The notes under the pieces: model-generated
What the model was told of the DNA's origin: nothing
The model's database searches: none
What the model saw: only the letters and a program-made list of their open reading frames with translations
NCBI GenBank assembly: GCA_018826295.1
Contig: JAHJZX010000045.1
Location: 1 to 64,000, forward strand
DNA length: 64,000 nucleotides
Reading direction: 5' to 3'
Source of the DNA: Gammaproteobacteria bacterium
GTDB taxonomy: Bacteria; Pseudomonadota; Gammaproteobacteria; Enterobacterales; Alteromonadaceae
Program-made: the position numbers and the translations under genes
In this document: one piece after another, positions 29,816 to 38,417 of the stretch
Layout: each line of letters begins with the position of its first letter
Position numbering within the stretch: position 1 is the stretch's first letter

Positions 29816-30274
29816 ATGAATTCTAGCAACAATAAATACCTTTGGGCGGCGGCAATCTGCTGTGCTGCAGCAGCGCTGGCCCATCTTGGCTGTATCGTGT
29901 TCGGGGCAGACTGGTATCGCTTTTTTGGTGCTGGCGAGCAAATGGCCAGGATGGCGGAGCAGGGGCTGTGGTATCCCACTGTTATGACGTCAGTTATTGT
30001 TGTACTGCTGGTTATCTGGGCGATGTATGCGCTGTCCGGCGCCGGTGCTATTAAGCGTTTGCCGCTTACTAAGTTGGCGCTGGGGCTTATCGGCGGGATC
30101 TTTATTCTTCGTGGCATTTCCTTTGTTGGTTTAATGCCGATGTTTCCCGAGAATAGCCTGACATTTTGGTTAGTAAGTTCAGGTATTTGTTTGGTTATTG
30201 GCAGCCTGTTTGCAATAGGTTTGTATCAGCAGTGGTCAGAACTAAGCAAAACACAGCCTGACACAGCGCAGTGA
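29816..30274 (+). CDS. Small inner-membrane protein, four predicted transmembrane segments
   Basis: The ATG at 29816 is preceded by GAGGA, giving 152 residues; the longer frame from 29777 has no ribosome-binding site. Four hydrophobic stretches lie at about 8-28, 50-72, 83-104 and 110-136. The sequence resembles small hypothetical membrane proteins of gammaproteobacteria, but I cannot assign a family with certainty. It starts 75 bases after the HIT gene on the same strand. No catalytic motif is seen. Confidence 0.75.
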   Translation: MNSSNNKYLWAAAICCAAAALAHLGCIVFGADWYRFFGAGEQMARMAEQGLWYPTVMTSVIVVLLVIWAMYALSGAGAIKRLPLTKLALGLIGGIFILRGISFVGLMPMFPENSLTFWLVSSGICLVIGSLFAIGLYQQWSELSKTQPDTAQ

Positions 30275-30385
30275 CATTTTCTGCAAAAAAAGACAACCTG
30301 AATTGTAAATTGCAAAAATGTATCCGTATATGGCGTATTTGGTATTACGCTGATGAAATGATGGCTGTATAAGTTTGGAGCGCAG

Positions 30386-31087
30386 ATGAAAACCATAGGC
30401 CTTATCGGCGGTATGAGCTGGGAGTCAACTATCCCGTACTACCGCTATTTAAATGAAGGGGTTAAAAACCAGCTGGGAGGTTTACACTCTGCCAAATGCA
30501 TTTTAGTCAGTGTCGATTTTTATGAAATTGAGCGCCTGCAGCAGGCTGGCGACTGGGATGCTGCCGGCGCAATGCTTGGCCGTGCGGCGCGTACGCTTGA
30601 GGTTGCCGGTGCCGATTTTATTGTGCTGTGTACCAACACTATGCATAAAGTGGCTCCGGCTATTGAGACAGCAGTGGCTATTCCGCTGCTGCATATCGCC
30701 GATGCTACAGCGGCAGCGATAAAGCAGGCCGGTGGCCGCCGTGTTGGGCTGCTGGGCACCAAATTTACCATGCAGCAGCCGTTTTACCGCGAGCGGTTAA
30801 GCGAGACCCACGGCATAGAAGTATTGCTGCCGAATGAAACTGAACAAGACAGCCTGCATCAGATTATTTATCAGGAGTTGTGTCAGGGCGTAATTAACCC
30901 CGAGTCTAAGCAAGCTGTACGCAAAATGATGGCAGGCCTTGCCTGGCAGGGCATAGATGGCATTATTCTCGGCTGCACTGAAATTGGTTTGCTGGTGGGT
31001 AAAGCCGACGCGGCGGTGCCGCTGTTTGATACCACGCTTATTCATGCCAAGGCCGCCGTTGAGCTGGCGCTGGATGGCAGTAAATGA
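30386..31087 (+). CDS. Aspartate/glutamate racemase family protein (YgeA-like)
   Basis: The 233-residue protein has the Asp/Glu racemase fold with its two catalytic cysteines: CTNTMH (about residue 83) and LGCTEIGLLV (about 197). The start MKTIGLIGGMSWEST is typical of the YgeA branch, which has broad amino-acid racemase activity in E. coli. GGAG lies eight bases before the ATG. The stop overlaps the following DCC gene by four bases (ATGA), so the two are co-translated. The preferred substrate cannot be told from sequence. Confidence 0.92.
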   Translation: MKTIGLIGGMSWESTIPYYRYLNEGVKNQLGGLHSAKCILVSVDFYEIERLQQAGDWDAAGAMLGRAARTLEVAGADFIVLCTNTMHKVAPAIETAVAIPLLHIADATAAAIKQAGGRRVGLLGTKFTMQQPFYRERLSETHGIEVLLPNETEQDSLHQIIYQELCQGVINPESKQAVRKMMAGLAWQGIDGIILGCTEIGLLVGKADAAVPLFDTTLIHAKAAVELALDGSK

Positions 31088-31509
31088 TATTGACCGAGCA
31101 ATCAGCTGCGCCAGCCATTATACTTATTTACGATAAAGATTGTCCGGCTTGCAATGCCTATTGCCAGCTGGTGCGCATCCGTCAAAGCGTGGGTGAATTG
31201 CAGCTGATTAATGCCCGTGAAGACAGCGCTGTAATGCAGGAAATTACCGCTCTGGGGCTGGATATTGATCAGGGCATGGTGCTAAAAATGGGCACCAGTC
31301 TGTATTATGGTAGTGATGCAATCTATATGTTGTCTTTGCTCAGCAGTCGCAGTGGTGTGTTTAACCGGCTGAATTATCATCTGTTTAAATCGCGCCGGCT
31401 GGCAAAATGGTTGTACCCGCTGCTGCGCGCTTGTCGCAATGCGCTGTTAAAACTGTTTAGAAAACGCAAAATTAATAATCTTGGCATCAGCGGTAATGAC
31501 CGTTTTTAG
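31084..31509 (+). CDS. DCC family thiol-disulfide oxidoreductase-like protein (DUF393)
   Basis: The 141-residue protein has the defining IYDKDCPACNAYC motif near its N-terminus, with the CxxC pair at Cys20 and Cys23. The family is named for the DxxCxxC pattern and resembles thioredoxin-like redox proteins. The C-terminal third is basic (RRLAKWLYPLLRACRNALLKLFRKRK), which may contact membrane or nucleic acid. The ATG overlaps the racemase stop. Physiological partner is unknown. Confidence 0.88.
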   Translation: MILTEQSAAPAIILIYDKDCPACNAYCQLVRIRQSVGELQLINAREDSAVMQEITALGLDIDQGMVLKMGTSLYYGSDAIYMLSLLSSRSGVFNRLNYHLFKSRRLAKWLYPLLRACRNALLKLFRKRKINNLGISGNDRF

Positions 31510-31524
31510 CCGCAGAGACGTGAT

Positions 31525-32094
31525 ATGAACCCGAGCTATCTGGAATATGCCGCTAACGGCTTTTATTTATTGGCGGTGTTTTTGGCCGCCCGTAACAGCA
31601 TCCATACCTGGTGGCTGGGCATTATTGGCTGTGCGCTGTTTGCGCTGCTGTTTTATCAGGTGCAGCTGTATGCCGAAGTGCTGCTGATGCTGTTTTTTAT
31701 TGCCACTAACGTTATTGGTTGGTATCAGTGGGGCAGAGCCAGTGGCATTAAGCAGGTAAGCAGTACACCTTTACCGCGGTTGGCCGGTTACGGCGCATTG
31801 GCGCTGCTGGTAACAGTGTTATACGGCTACATGCTGCACCGGTTAACCGATGCTTACGCACCCTTTGTTGACTCGGCCATTTTAATGTTTAGTGTTATTG
31901 CCCAGTTTTTACTGATGAACCGCAAGCTGGAAACCTGGTGGTTCTGGCTTATTGTAAACACCCTGGCGGTACCGCTGTATCTGTCGCGCGAGTTACAGCT
32001 TACCGCCCTGGTGTATACCGGTTTTTGGTTTAACGCCTGGTATGGCCTGTACCTGTGGCGTAAATTAACTGCCGCTAAGCCTGGCATTGTCTAA
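31525..32094 (+). CDS. pnuC: Nicotinamide riboside transporter PnuC
   Basis: PnuC takes up nicotinamide riboside, an NAD precursor, across the inner membrane. The 189-residue protein has about seven hydrophobic segments and the family motif TWWLGIIGCALFALLFYQ (about 28-45), then AEVLLMLFFIATNVIGWYQW. The ending SGFW-like YTGFWFNAWYGLYLWRK is also typical. It starts 15 bases after the DCC gene and is likely co-transcribed with it. No NrtR or NAD-II riboswitch was seen upstream. Confidence 0.93.
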   Translation: MNPSYLEYAANGFYLLAVFLAARNSIHTWWLGIIGCALFALLFYQVQLYAEVLLMLFFIATNVIGWYQWGRASGIKQVSSTPLPRLAGYGALALLVTVLYGYMLHRLTDAYAPFVDSAILMFSVIAQFLLMNRKLETWWFWLIVNTLAVPLYLSRELQLTALVYTGFWFNAWYGLYLWRKLTAAKPGIV

Positions 32095-32104
32095 ACTGCA
32101 GCAG

Positions 32105-32560
32105 TTAGTCTGACGTCAGTTGCGGTTGGAACTGAAAACCTGCGGCGATGCGGTTCCAGGCGTTCATGGTGACAATTACCGCGCTTAGGTTAACAATCTC
32201 CAACTGACTAAACTGTGCTGCCAGTTCGCTGTATACCGCATCTGAAACCGGCTGACCGGCCAGCAATGTCAGTGCTTCGGCCCAGCGCAGGGCTGCGCGT
32301 TCACGGGCAGAGAAAAACGTGGTTTCCTGCCAGGCGGCCAGCACATCCAGCCGCTGCTGTTGCTCTCCGTCTTGGCGGGCTTCAGCTGCGTGCATATGCT
32401 GACAAAAGGCACAGCCGTTAAGCTGCGATATGCGCAAGTGCAACAAATGCACCAGCGGTGCTTCTATGATCTGTGCGGCAGCTTCGCCCAGGTTACTCAG
32501 CGCTGTTACTAAGCCAGGTTGCAGTTTAAACACAGCAGTACGATCTATGCGTGGCGACAT
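32105..32560 (-). CDS. Carboxymuconolactone decarboxylase/AhpD-like protein
   Basis: The 151-residue protein contains the AhpD-type signature CAFCQHMH: Cys50 and Cys53 form the redox pair, with His57 nearby. The later segment FSARERAALRWAEALTLL is typical of the alkylhydroperoxidase-like CMD family. Such proteins act in peroxide defence or unknown redox reactions. It ends 10 bases from pnuC in convergent orientation. It lies 64 bases downstream of the AraC gene and may be part of that minus-strand module. Confidence 0.88.
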   Translation of the reverse strand: MSPRIDRTAVFKLQPGLVTALSNLGEAAAQIIEAPLVHLLHLRISQLNGCAFCQHMHAAEARQDGEQQQRLDVLAAWQETTFFSARERAALRWAEALTLLAGQPVSDAVYSELAAQFSQLEIVNLSAVIVTMNAWNRIAAGFQFQPQLTSD

Positions 32561-32624
32561 TTTGTGCTCCTTGTAGTGGTGGAGCCGTTATAGTGCCGTT
32601 TAGTGTTAAAACAGAATTGTATTT

Positions 32625-33464
32625 TTACGACATTACCGGTTGAATTTGTTTACGGCGACGATACTGACCCGGCGTCTGGCCGGTAACACGCTGAAACTGG
32701 CGGATAAAATGCGCCTGATCATAAAAACCGCTACACAGGGCAATATCAGTTAATGCTTGCTGCGGCCCCAGGTTAATTAACTGCCTGGCATGGCGCACCC
32801 GTTGCAGCAATTTTAGCTGGCCCGGTGTCAGACCCACCTGTTGCATAAATATACGTTCAAACTGGCGCCGGCTCAGGTTAACGGCGCTGCTTAGCGCGTT
32901 AACTGTCGGTGAAACCAGCTGTTGTTGCAGCAACAGCGGCAGGACTTGTTGCACGTGGCCGCGCTTGGCATCACGCTGCTGCACTTGCTGTAGTAACCAC
33001 TGCTGCAGATATTGCAAGCGTGTAACGCTATGCTGTGTTGTAGCAAGTTGTTGTTGTAACTGCACCAGGCTATGCAGGCCTAAATCAGCAGCATCAACGG
33101 CATCGTGTTGTAATAGCGGGATGTCAGCACCAAGCAGCTGAAAAGCACCGCCGGGATAAAAGCGGACCCCCATCACATCTTGTGTGCCCTTTAGCAGTAT
33201 GCTGCTACGGCTTTGGCTGTTGCTAAATTGGCAAAGTGGTGGCTGGCCGGCTTGAAAATAAAAATTCAGGCTGCTGCCGCCATCCGGATACAGGCTTTGT
33301 TGGTAGCCAGCCGCGGGTAACGTTGTTTGCCGCATGATCCAGTAACACTGCACCCAGGGGGTCAGGCCAGGGTGCGGCATAAAGGCCTGCAAACCCAAAT
33401 GTTGCAGATTGCCAACCGGCGCTATCGCAGGGGCGGCAAGTCCGGGCTGCATAAGTGTCTGCAT
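32625..33464 (-). CDS. AraC family transcriptional regulator
   Basis: The 279-residue protein has an N-terminal sensor region resembling DUF6597-type domains (YPDGGSSLNFYF and GVRFYPGGAFQLL) and a C-terminal AraC DNA-binding domain (about 175-270). The two helix-turn-helix motifs are visible as VNALSSAVNLSRRQFERIF and LTDIALCSGFYDQAHFIRQF. The C-terminus is basic. The ATG directly abuts the stop of the DUF3379 gene with no gap, so the two are co-translated. Target genes are unknown; CMD downstream and sigma/DoxX upstream are candidates. Confidence 0.9.
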   Translation of the reverse strand: MQTLMQPGLAAPAIAPVGNLQHLGLQAFMPHPGLTPWVQCYWIMRQTTLPAAGYQQSLYPDGGSSLNFYFQAGQPPLCQFSNSQSRSSILLKGTQDVMGVRFYPGGAFQLLGADIPLLQHDAVDAADLGLHSLVQLQQQLATTQHSVTRLQYLQQWLLQQVQQRDAKRGHVQQVLPLLLQQQLVSPTVNALSSAVNLSRRQFERIFMQQVGLTPGQLKLLQRVRHARQLINLGPQQALTDIALCSGFYDQAHFIRQFQRVTGQTPGQYRRRKQIQPVMS

Positions 33465-34166
33465 TCAGGCGGAAAAGATCAGCTTATCGCTGAGCTTTTG
33501 TGGCAATTGCTGCAAATCGCTGGCATTGTCGCTGACGATAATCACATTAGCCTTTGCCATTGCCAGGGTTAAGCCGCGGTAGCGGCTGTCGGCAAAGTCA
33601 CTGACAAATTGCAGCTCGGCTTCCTTGGGCACGACAAACACCGTGGCATAACCGCTGGCGGTTTTTACTGCCAGGTGCAGTGAGCGCACGCCCTGAAAGG
33701 TGCAATAACGGGCGTATATAATCTCATCCTGCCAGTCTTGCAGGCTGGCGCTGAAGTCAGCCAGTTTCAGATTTACCTCGTGCAATGGCTGCAGCTGTGC
33801 ATGCTGCTGCAAATAGTCATGCTCATGATAGACATGGGCCAGCGCATGGCTGCCCAGATCGCTGGCGAAACTGCTTAGATACAGCTGTACACCCAGTACT
33901 GATACCAGCGCAATGCTGGCCGCCAGGGCCAATGGGGTAAACCAGCGCCGGCGCGCCGGCGCAGCATGTTGTGGGATCTGCAGCAGTTGCTCGGCCAGCA
34001 TAGGGGGCACCGGCACGTGCAGGGCGTCGTCCAGTTCGCACTGCTGTTGTTGCAACTGGTGAGCAAATTGTTGTAAATCAGGGTCTTGAGCTAACGCCGC
34101 CAGCAGTGCCGGATGCTGGCTAAAGGGATCGGCCAGCAAGATACGTTCTAATTCAGTGTTATCCAT
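33465..34166 (-). CDS. DUF3379 membrane protein, probable anti-sigma factor
   Basis: I start at the ATG at 34166, which has GGGGGAG ahead and overlaps the sigma gene stop by eight bases; this gives 233 residues beginning MDNTELERILLADPF. A cytoplasmic region of about 85 residues is followed by one membrane segment (FTPLALAASIALVSVLGVQL) and a larger periplasmic domain. This is the topology of anti-sigma factors. The pairing with an ECF sigma gene is the main support for that role; binding is inferred. Confidence 0.8.
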   Translation of the reverse strand: MDNTELERILLADPFSQHPALLAALAQDPDLQQFAHQLQQQQCELDDALHVPVPPMLAEQLLQIPQHAAPARRRWFTPLALAASIALVSVLGVQLYLSSFASDLGSHALAHVYHEHDYLQQHAQLQPLHEVNLKLADFSASLQDWQDEIIYARYCTFQGVRSLHLAVKTASGYATVFVVPKEAELQFVSDFADSRYRGLTLAMAKANVIIVSDNASDLQQLPQKLSDKLIFSA

Positions 34167-34818
34167 GGCGGGGCTCCCCCAGTACTTCAAGGTGGTTACG
34201 CAACAGTTTACGGGCCCGAAACAGCCGGGTATTGACGGTATTGACATTAAGTTGCAGCAGGCTGGCAATTTCATCGCTGTTAAAGCCGCCCAACGCCTGC
34301 AGCACTAAAGGCTCACGGTATTCAGCCGGCAGAGCCGCTATTTGTGCACGCAGCTTGTCATTGTCACAGTCTTGTTCGGCGCTGGTCTGGCTGGTATCGG
34401 CCAGGCTGTCCTGTTCGGCAGCATCATCATAATCAAACTGTTTACGTTCAAAACGGCGGGCATTTTCGCGGCGTAATATGGTTATAAGCCAGGCTTTGGC
34501 TGCATTGGCATCCAGCAGGCTGTCCAGATGTTTCCAGGCGCGTAAAAAGGTTTCCTGTACCAGATCCTGCGCGATGTCGGCATCTTTACACAACCAGTAG
34601 CCATAGCGGTACACGTCGGCATGGTAATGCTTAACCAATTGCTCATAGCGTCGGGTTTTGCTGTCGTTAAGTTGAAACACTGCGGCAGCTGGCGGCGTTG
34701 GTGTGGCATTAGCTGGTGCAGTTTCGGCTTCGGGCATCAGGCTGGTTTGGCTGGTGGCTAAATTGCTGCTTAGCCTAGCGCGATTTGGCGGCGTTGGCAA
34801 AATATGAATATTGCTCAT
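34159..34818 (-). CDS. RNA polymerase ECF sigma factor
   Basis: The 219-residue protein (ATG at 34818, overlapping the DoxX stop as ATGA) has a non-conserved Ala/Pro/Thr-rich N-terminus of about 55 residues, then sigma region 2 (HADVYRYGYWLCKDADIAQDLVQETFLRAW) and region 4 (LPAEYREPLVLQALGGFNSDEIASLLQ, followed by VNTRLFRARKLLRNHL). An acidic, Gln/Asp-rich linker separates them. It would direct RNA polymerase to a small regulon. The next gene is its likely anti-sigma factor. Confidence 0.92.
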   Translation of the reverse strand: MSNIHILPTPPNRARLSSNLATSQTSLMPEAETAPANATPTPPAAAVFQLNDSKTRRYEQLVKHYHADVYRYGYWLCKDADIAQDLVQETFLRAWKHLDSLLDANAAKAWLITILRRENARRFERKQFDYDDAAEQDSLADTSQTSAEQDCDNDKLRAQIAALPAEYREPLVLQALGGFNSDEIASLLQLNVNTVNTRLFRARKLLRNHLEVLGEPRHG

Positions 34819-35420
34819 GCGGCGACACCCCGGGCGCGTTGCCGCCACAGCCAGAAATCCAGGCTGGTGTAGCGACCACCACCGCTAAACAGCAGGCTAA
34901 GCAACATAACAAAGTAGGTGGCGGCAAACTCTATACCGTTATTGAGCACAACAAAATTGCCATTGCTGGTTAGCCAGTCGTAGTTACCGTGTTGCTGCAA
35001 CAGACTTTTGGCCGCGTTTAGCTGCTGTGCTGAGTTAACAACCCGCTCATTGGCCAGCCAGCTGCTGCTATCGGCAATTGCCAGCCAGCCGTTGGGCCAG
35101 TGCACAGCAAAAATTGCCACCAGCATGGTAATAAGTAAAGGAATACTAACTAGCCGGGTTAACAGGCCCAGTGCTAACAGCACAGCTCCACCAAGTTCGG
35201 CAGCAATAGCCAGCACTGCCATTAATGATGGCAGCGGCAGGCCCAGGCCCCAGTCAGCATTGCCAAACCAGGCGACAGTGTTGTCAAAGTGCAGGTATTT
35301 GTTCCAGCCTGCTTGTGCCAGCACTGGTGCAAGATAAAGCCGCAGTAATAAAGGGGCGATACCGGAAAATGACTGGCTGCGTGCAACCGCAGCGTGATAA
35401 CAGGAAAGCATAGCTTGCAT
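34815..35420 (-). CDS. DoxX-like membrane protein
   Basis: The 201-residue protein (ATG at 35420) has four hydrophobic segments and DoxX-family features: LLRLYLAPVLAQAGWNKYLHF near the start and AELGGAVLLALGLLTRL in the middle. The TTG start at 35483 is rejected because it would lie inside the terminator of the upstream gene; an ATG at 35411 is also possible. DoxX proteins are found in redox and sulfur-linked contexts. Its stop overlaps the sigma start by four bases, so it heads the sigma/anti-sigma/AraC transcript. Confidence 0.82.
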   Translation of the reverse strand: MQAMLSCYHAAVARSQSFSGIAPLLLRLYLAPVLAQAGWNKYLHFDNTVAWFGNADWGLGLPLPSLMAVLAIAAELGGAVLLALGLLTRLVSIPLLITMLVAIFAVHWPNGWLAIADSSSWLANERVVNSAQQLNAAKSLLQQHGNYDWLTSNGNFVVLNNGIEFAATYFVMLLSLLFSGGGRYTSLDFWLWRQRARGVAA

Positions 35421-35470
35421 TTGACTGCCCGAAACAATGAGATACTGGGCAATAAGAACGGTGAGACGGT

Positions 35471-35508
35471 AAAAATATTTCAACGCAGCGTTAAAACGCC
35501 GCGCTGAA
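35471..35508 (-). terminator. Intrinsic terminator of the 91-residue protein gene
   Basis: On the minus strand TTCAGCGCGGCG (35508-35497) pairs with CGCTGCGTTGAA (35490-35479) with two G-U pairs, around a TTTTAA loop, followed by ATATTTTT. It starts 24 bases after the stop of the upstream gene at 35532. Confidence 0.75.
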
Positions 35509-35531
35509 ACAATACAGGACAGTGATAACGG

Positions 35532-35807
35532 TTAATGAACCCGGTAAAACCGACAGAAGAAATCGATCACCGCGTCGGCGTCCAGGCTGGAGAAGCGTAC
35601 TTTACGTTGTTCTACAATCGCCTGACCCAGGGTTTTTAACGTGTGCTCCAGCGGTAAACCGGCCGGGCGTGCCAGCTGATAATCGGCAAACAAAAAATTC
35701 AGTGCGGCGCTGGTGTAGGAGACTCCCGGTGTAATAGACAGCAGCTCCAGCTCTTGCAGGCGTACACCCAGGTTACGGATTTTCTGTAAGCGGTAAGTTT
35801 CGTTCAT
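35532..35807 (-). CDS. Small conserved-looking hypothetical protein, 91 residues
   Basis: Not recognised. The 91-residue soluble protein is mostly helical, with ending VIDFFCRFYRVH and one cysteine. No signal peptide or known motif is evident. It is followed by an intrinsic terminator on its strand and is divergent from the LonB-like gene. The reading frame has no competing frame of similar quality, so I believe it is real. It might be a small partner or regulator of the divergent protease gene, which is speculation. Confidence 0.65.
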   Translation of the reverse strand: MNETYRLQKIRNLGVRLQELELLSITPGVSYTSAALNFLFADYQLARPAGLPLEHTLKTLGQAIVEQRKVRFSSLDADAVIDFFCRFYRVH

Positions 35808-35910
35808 ATCTGGCCCCGGTACTGTTTTGTTGCATAGCCTTGTATCGGCGTTGCGGCAAAAATCTTTAGCCGGTTCACTAAAATTGACCAGTACAGCTGC
35901 GGCGCTTTTT

Positions 35911-35919
35911 TGCTAGTAT
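35911..35919 (+). promoter_or_regulatory. Candidate extended -10 promoter for the LonB-like gene
   Basis: TGCTAGTAT matches the extended -10 pattern TGnTAnnnT, 35 bases before the start. A TTGACC at 35884 lies too far upstream to pair with it. Confidence 0.4.
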
Positions 35920-35954
35920 AGCGCCAATAACCGCTGTTTAAGCCAAGGCAATAC

Positions 35955-38348
35955 ATGACATCACACCCACATCCACTGGCGCTGACTGTACAGCAACTGG
36001 GGCCGCAACCTGATAGCAAACTGATTAAACAGGCGCTGGAGCAAACGACATTGATCCCGGCTTTTATTGGTCAGGACAGGGCTAAGTCAGCACTGGCCTT
36101 TGCCATAGGCATGGATATGCCCGGCTACAATCTGTATGTCGCCGGAGAGCCGGCGCTGGGTCGCTTTACGCTGGTACAGGATATACTGCAACTGGCCGCC
36201 AGCGAAAAGGCGACACCACAAGAGTGGTGTTACCTGAATAACTTTGATGATGAACGGGTACCGAACACGCTGCGCCTGTTGCCGGGTGAAGGCAAAGTTC
36301 TGGTGAAGAAAATTGAAGCGCTGATTGACGAGCTGCTGGATACCTTTCCGGCTGCTTTTGATAACCCGGGTTATCAGCGCAAGAAAAAAGCCATAGCGCG
36401 TGAATTTGATGACAAATACGAACACGCTATCGAGCTGGTAGAGAAAAAAGCGCTGGAAAAAAATGTCGTACTGTATGAAGAAAACGGCGCGGTAAGTTTT
36501 TCGCCAATTATTGACGGCAAGCCACTGGATGATCAGGAATTTAGCAAGCTAACTGAAGAGCAGCGGCAGTATTTTTACGGCCTGGTCAGTGAGTTGGAAA
36601 CGGTACTGAACGAGCAATTGCTGGAGCTGCCACAGTGGAAGCGCGAGCTGTCGGAAAGCCTGCGCGCGCTGCGCAAAGACACCATAGAGCAAGCGATTAA
36701 GCCGCTGCTGAAACAACTGGAGCACGACTATGCCGCCGAACTGGGGGTGCAGCGTTACATCCGCGAAATGCGCAGCCATTTAATTAAAGCTGTGCTGGAG
36801 CTGATGCCGGATGAGTCAGACGGCGAAAAGCAGGAAGAGAACGACAACCGCGAAATTTTTATTGAAGAGTTTGTGCCCAACGTGCTGGTGCACTACGAAA
36901 GCATGTCAGGCGCACCTATTATTTTTGAGCCCAACCCCAGCTATGGCAACTTGTTTGGCCGGGTAGAGTACAACTCGGCCAGCGGCTCTCTGTATACCAA
37001 CTACCGTATGATCCGTCCCGGCGCTTTGCACCGGGCCAACGGTGGTTACCTGATTTTAGATGCCGACCGTTTACTGACTCAGCCGGCGCTGTGGGATGCG
37101 CTGAAGCTGGCGCTGAAATCCGGCGAGCTGCAAATAGACACCTTGTCTGAGCACGCGGTAACCAACTCCACCATTATTACGCCTAAAGCCATACCGCTGA
37201 ATGTCAAAGTGGTGCTGCTGGGCTCGCGCGATCTGTATTACCTGATCCAGGATGTCGACGATGAGTTTAACGAGCTGTTCCGCGTTCTGGCAGATTTTGA
37301 GCATTACCTGCCGTACAGCACTGAAACAGTGAGCTATATGGCGATGCAGGTGCGGGAACAAATGCGGCTGCTTAATATCCATGAGCTGACAACGGCTGGT
37401 TTTAAGCAGTTGTTATTATTTAGCTTTCGCCAGGCTGAGCATCAACGCAAGTTATCAGCCCGCTTTGCCGATGTGTTAGAGCTGGTGCGTGAGGCGTGTT
37501 TTTATGCTTCACAACAGTTAAGTGACAGCCTGGGCGCCGAGCATGTACAACTGGCCTTAAAGGGCAAACAACACCGTACCGGCCGCATAAGTGAGAGCTT
37601 TCTGGAGGATATTCAGGAAGGCCAGATTTTAATTGATACCGACGGCCTGGCGGTGGGTAAAATTAATGGTTTAACGGTGCTGGAAATTGGCGACACGGCC
37701 TTTGGTACGCCGGCACGCATTAGCGCTACGGTATTTGCCGGCAGCAGTGGTGTGATTGATATTGAGCGTGAAGTGGAACTGGGCAAAGCCATTCACTCCA
37801 AAGGGGTATTATTGCTGACCGGCTACCTGGGCGCGAAATATGCCCGTGAGTTTCCGCTGACCTTGTCGGCAAATATCGCTATGGAGCAAAGCTACGGCCA
37901 TATCGACGGCGACAGCGCCTCACTGGCGGAAGTGTGCGCTTTGTTATCGGCTATTACTGATATTCCAATCCGGCAAAGCCTGGCGGTAACCGGCTCTATC
38001 AATCAGCATGGTCAGGTACAGGCCATAGGTGGTGTAAACGAGAAGATAGAAGGCTATTTCCGCTTGTGTCAAAGCCGCGGCTTAACCGGCGAGCAAGGCG
38101 TGATCATCCCGGCCAGTAATCAGTTAAATCTGGTGCTGAATGATGAGGTGGTCAATGCGGTTAAACAGCATAAATTCCATATTTATGTGGTGAAAACCGT
38201 TGATGACGCCCTGGCACTGTTAACCGGTGTTGAAGCCGGTGCTAAAAACAGCCGTGGCCAATACCCGAAAAAATCCATTAATGGCCGCGCTATGGCCAGG
38301 TTGGCCGACATCGCCGAAATTGTTAATGGCGCGATGGATGAAGACTAG
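35955..38348 (+). CDS. LonB-like ATP-dependent protease
   Basis: A 797-residue AAA+ protease of the Lon family related to E. coli YcbZ and archaeal LonB. The N-terminal part has a P-loop-like GEPALGRFTL (about 64-73), in which Lys is replaced by Arg. The AAA+ core includes HRANGGYLILDADRLL. The C-terminal Lon protease domain (about 565-775) has the catalytic dyad Ser654 (in HIDGDSASLAE) and Lys697 (in GGVNEKIEGYF), 43 residues apart as in Lon. No membrane segment is visible, so it is probably cytoplasmic. It is divergent from the small hypothetical gene at 35532. Confidence 0.92.
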   Translation: MTSHPHPLALTVQQLGPQPDSKLIKQALEQTTLIPAFIGQDRAKSALAFAIGMDMPGYNLYVAGEPALGRFTLVQDILQLAASEKATPQEWCYLNNFDDERVPNTLRLLPGEGKVLVKKIEALIDELLDTFPAAFDNPGYQRKKKAIAREFDDKYEHAIELVEKKALEKNVVLYEENGAVSFSPIIDGKPLDDQEFSKLTEEQRQYFYGLVSELETVLNEQLLELPQWKRELSESLRALRKDTIEQAIKPLLKQLEHDYAAELGVQRYIREMRSHLIKAVLELMPDESDGEKQEENDNREIFIEEFVPNVLVHYESMSGAPIIFEPNPSYGNLFGRVEYNSASGSLYTNYRMIRPGALHRANGGYLILDADRLLTQPALWDALKLALKSGELQIDTLSEHAVTNSTIITPKAIPLNVKVVLLGSRDLYYLIQDVDDEFNELFRVLADFEHYLPYSTETVSYMAMQVREQMRLLNIHELTTAGFKQLLLFSFRQAEHQRKLSARFADVLELVREACFYASQQLSDSLGAEHVQLALKGKQHRTGRISESFLEDIQEGQILIDTDGLAVGKINGLTVLEIGDTAFGTPARISATVFAGSSGVIDIEREVELGKAIHSKGVLLLTGYLGAKYAREFPLTLSANIAMEQSYGHIDGDSASLAEVCALLSAITDIPIRQSLAVTGSINQHGQVQAIGGVNEKIEGYFRLCQSRGLTGEQGVIIPASNQLNLVLNDEVVNAVKQHKFHIYVVKTVDDALALLTGVEAGAKNSRGQYPKKSINGRAMARLADIAEIVNGAMDED

Positions 38349-38417
38349 TAGCTTGTGAGGCCATGGCCAGGTAGCTATAGCCGCCTGGCCAATTGCGACG
38401 CCGGTTTTGATTGATGC

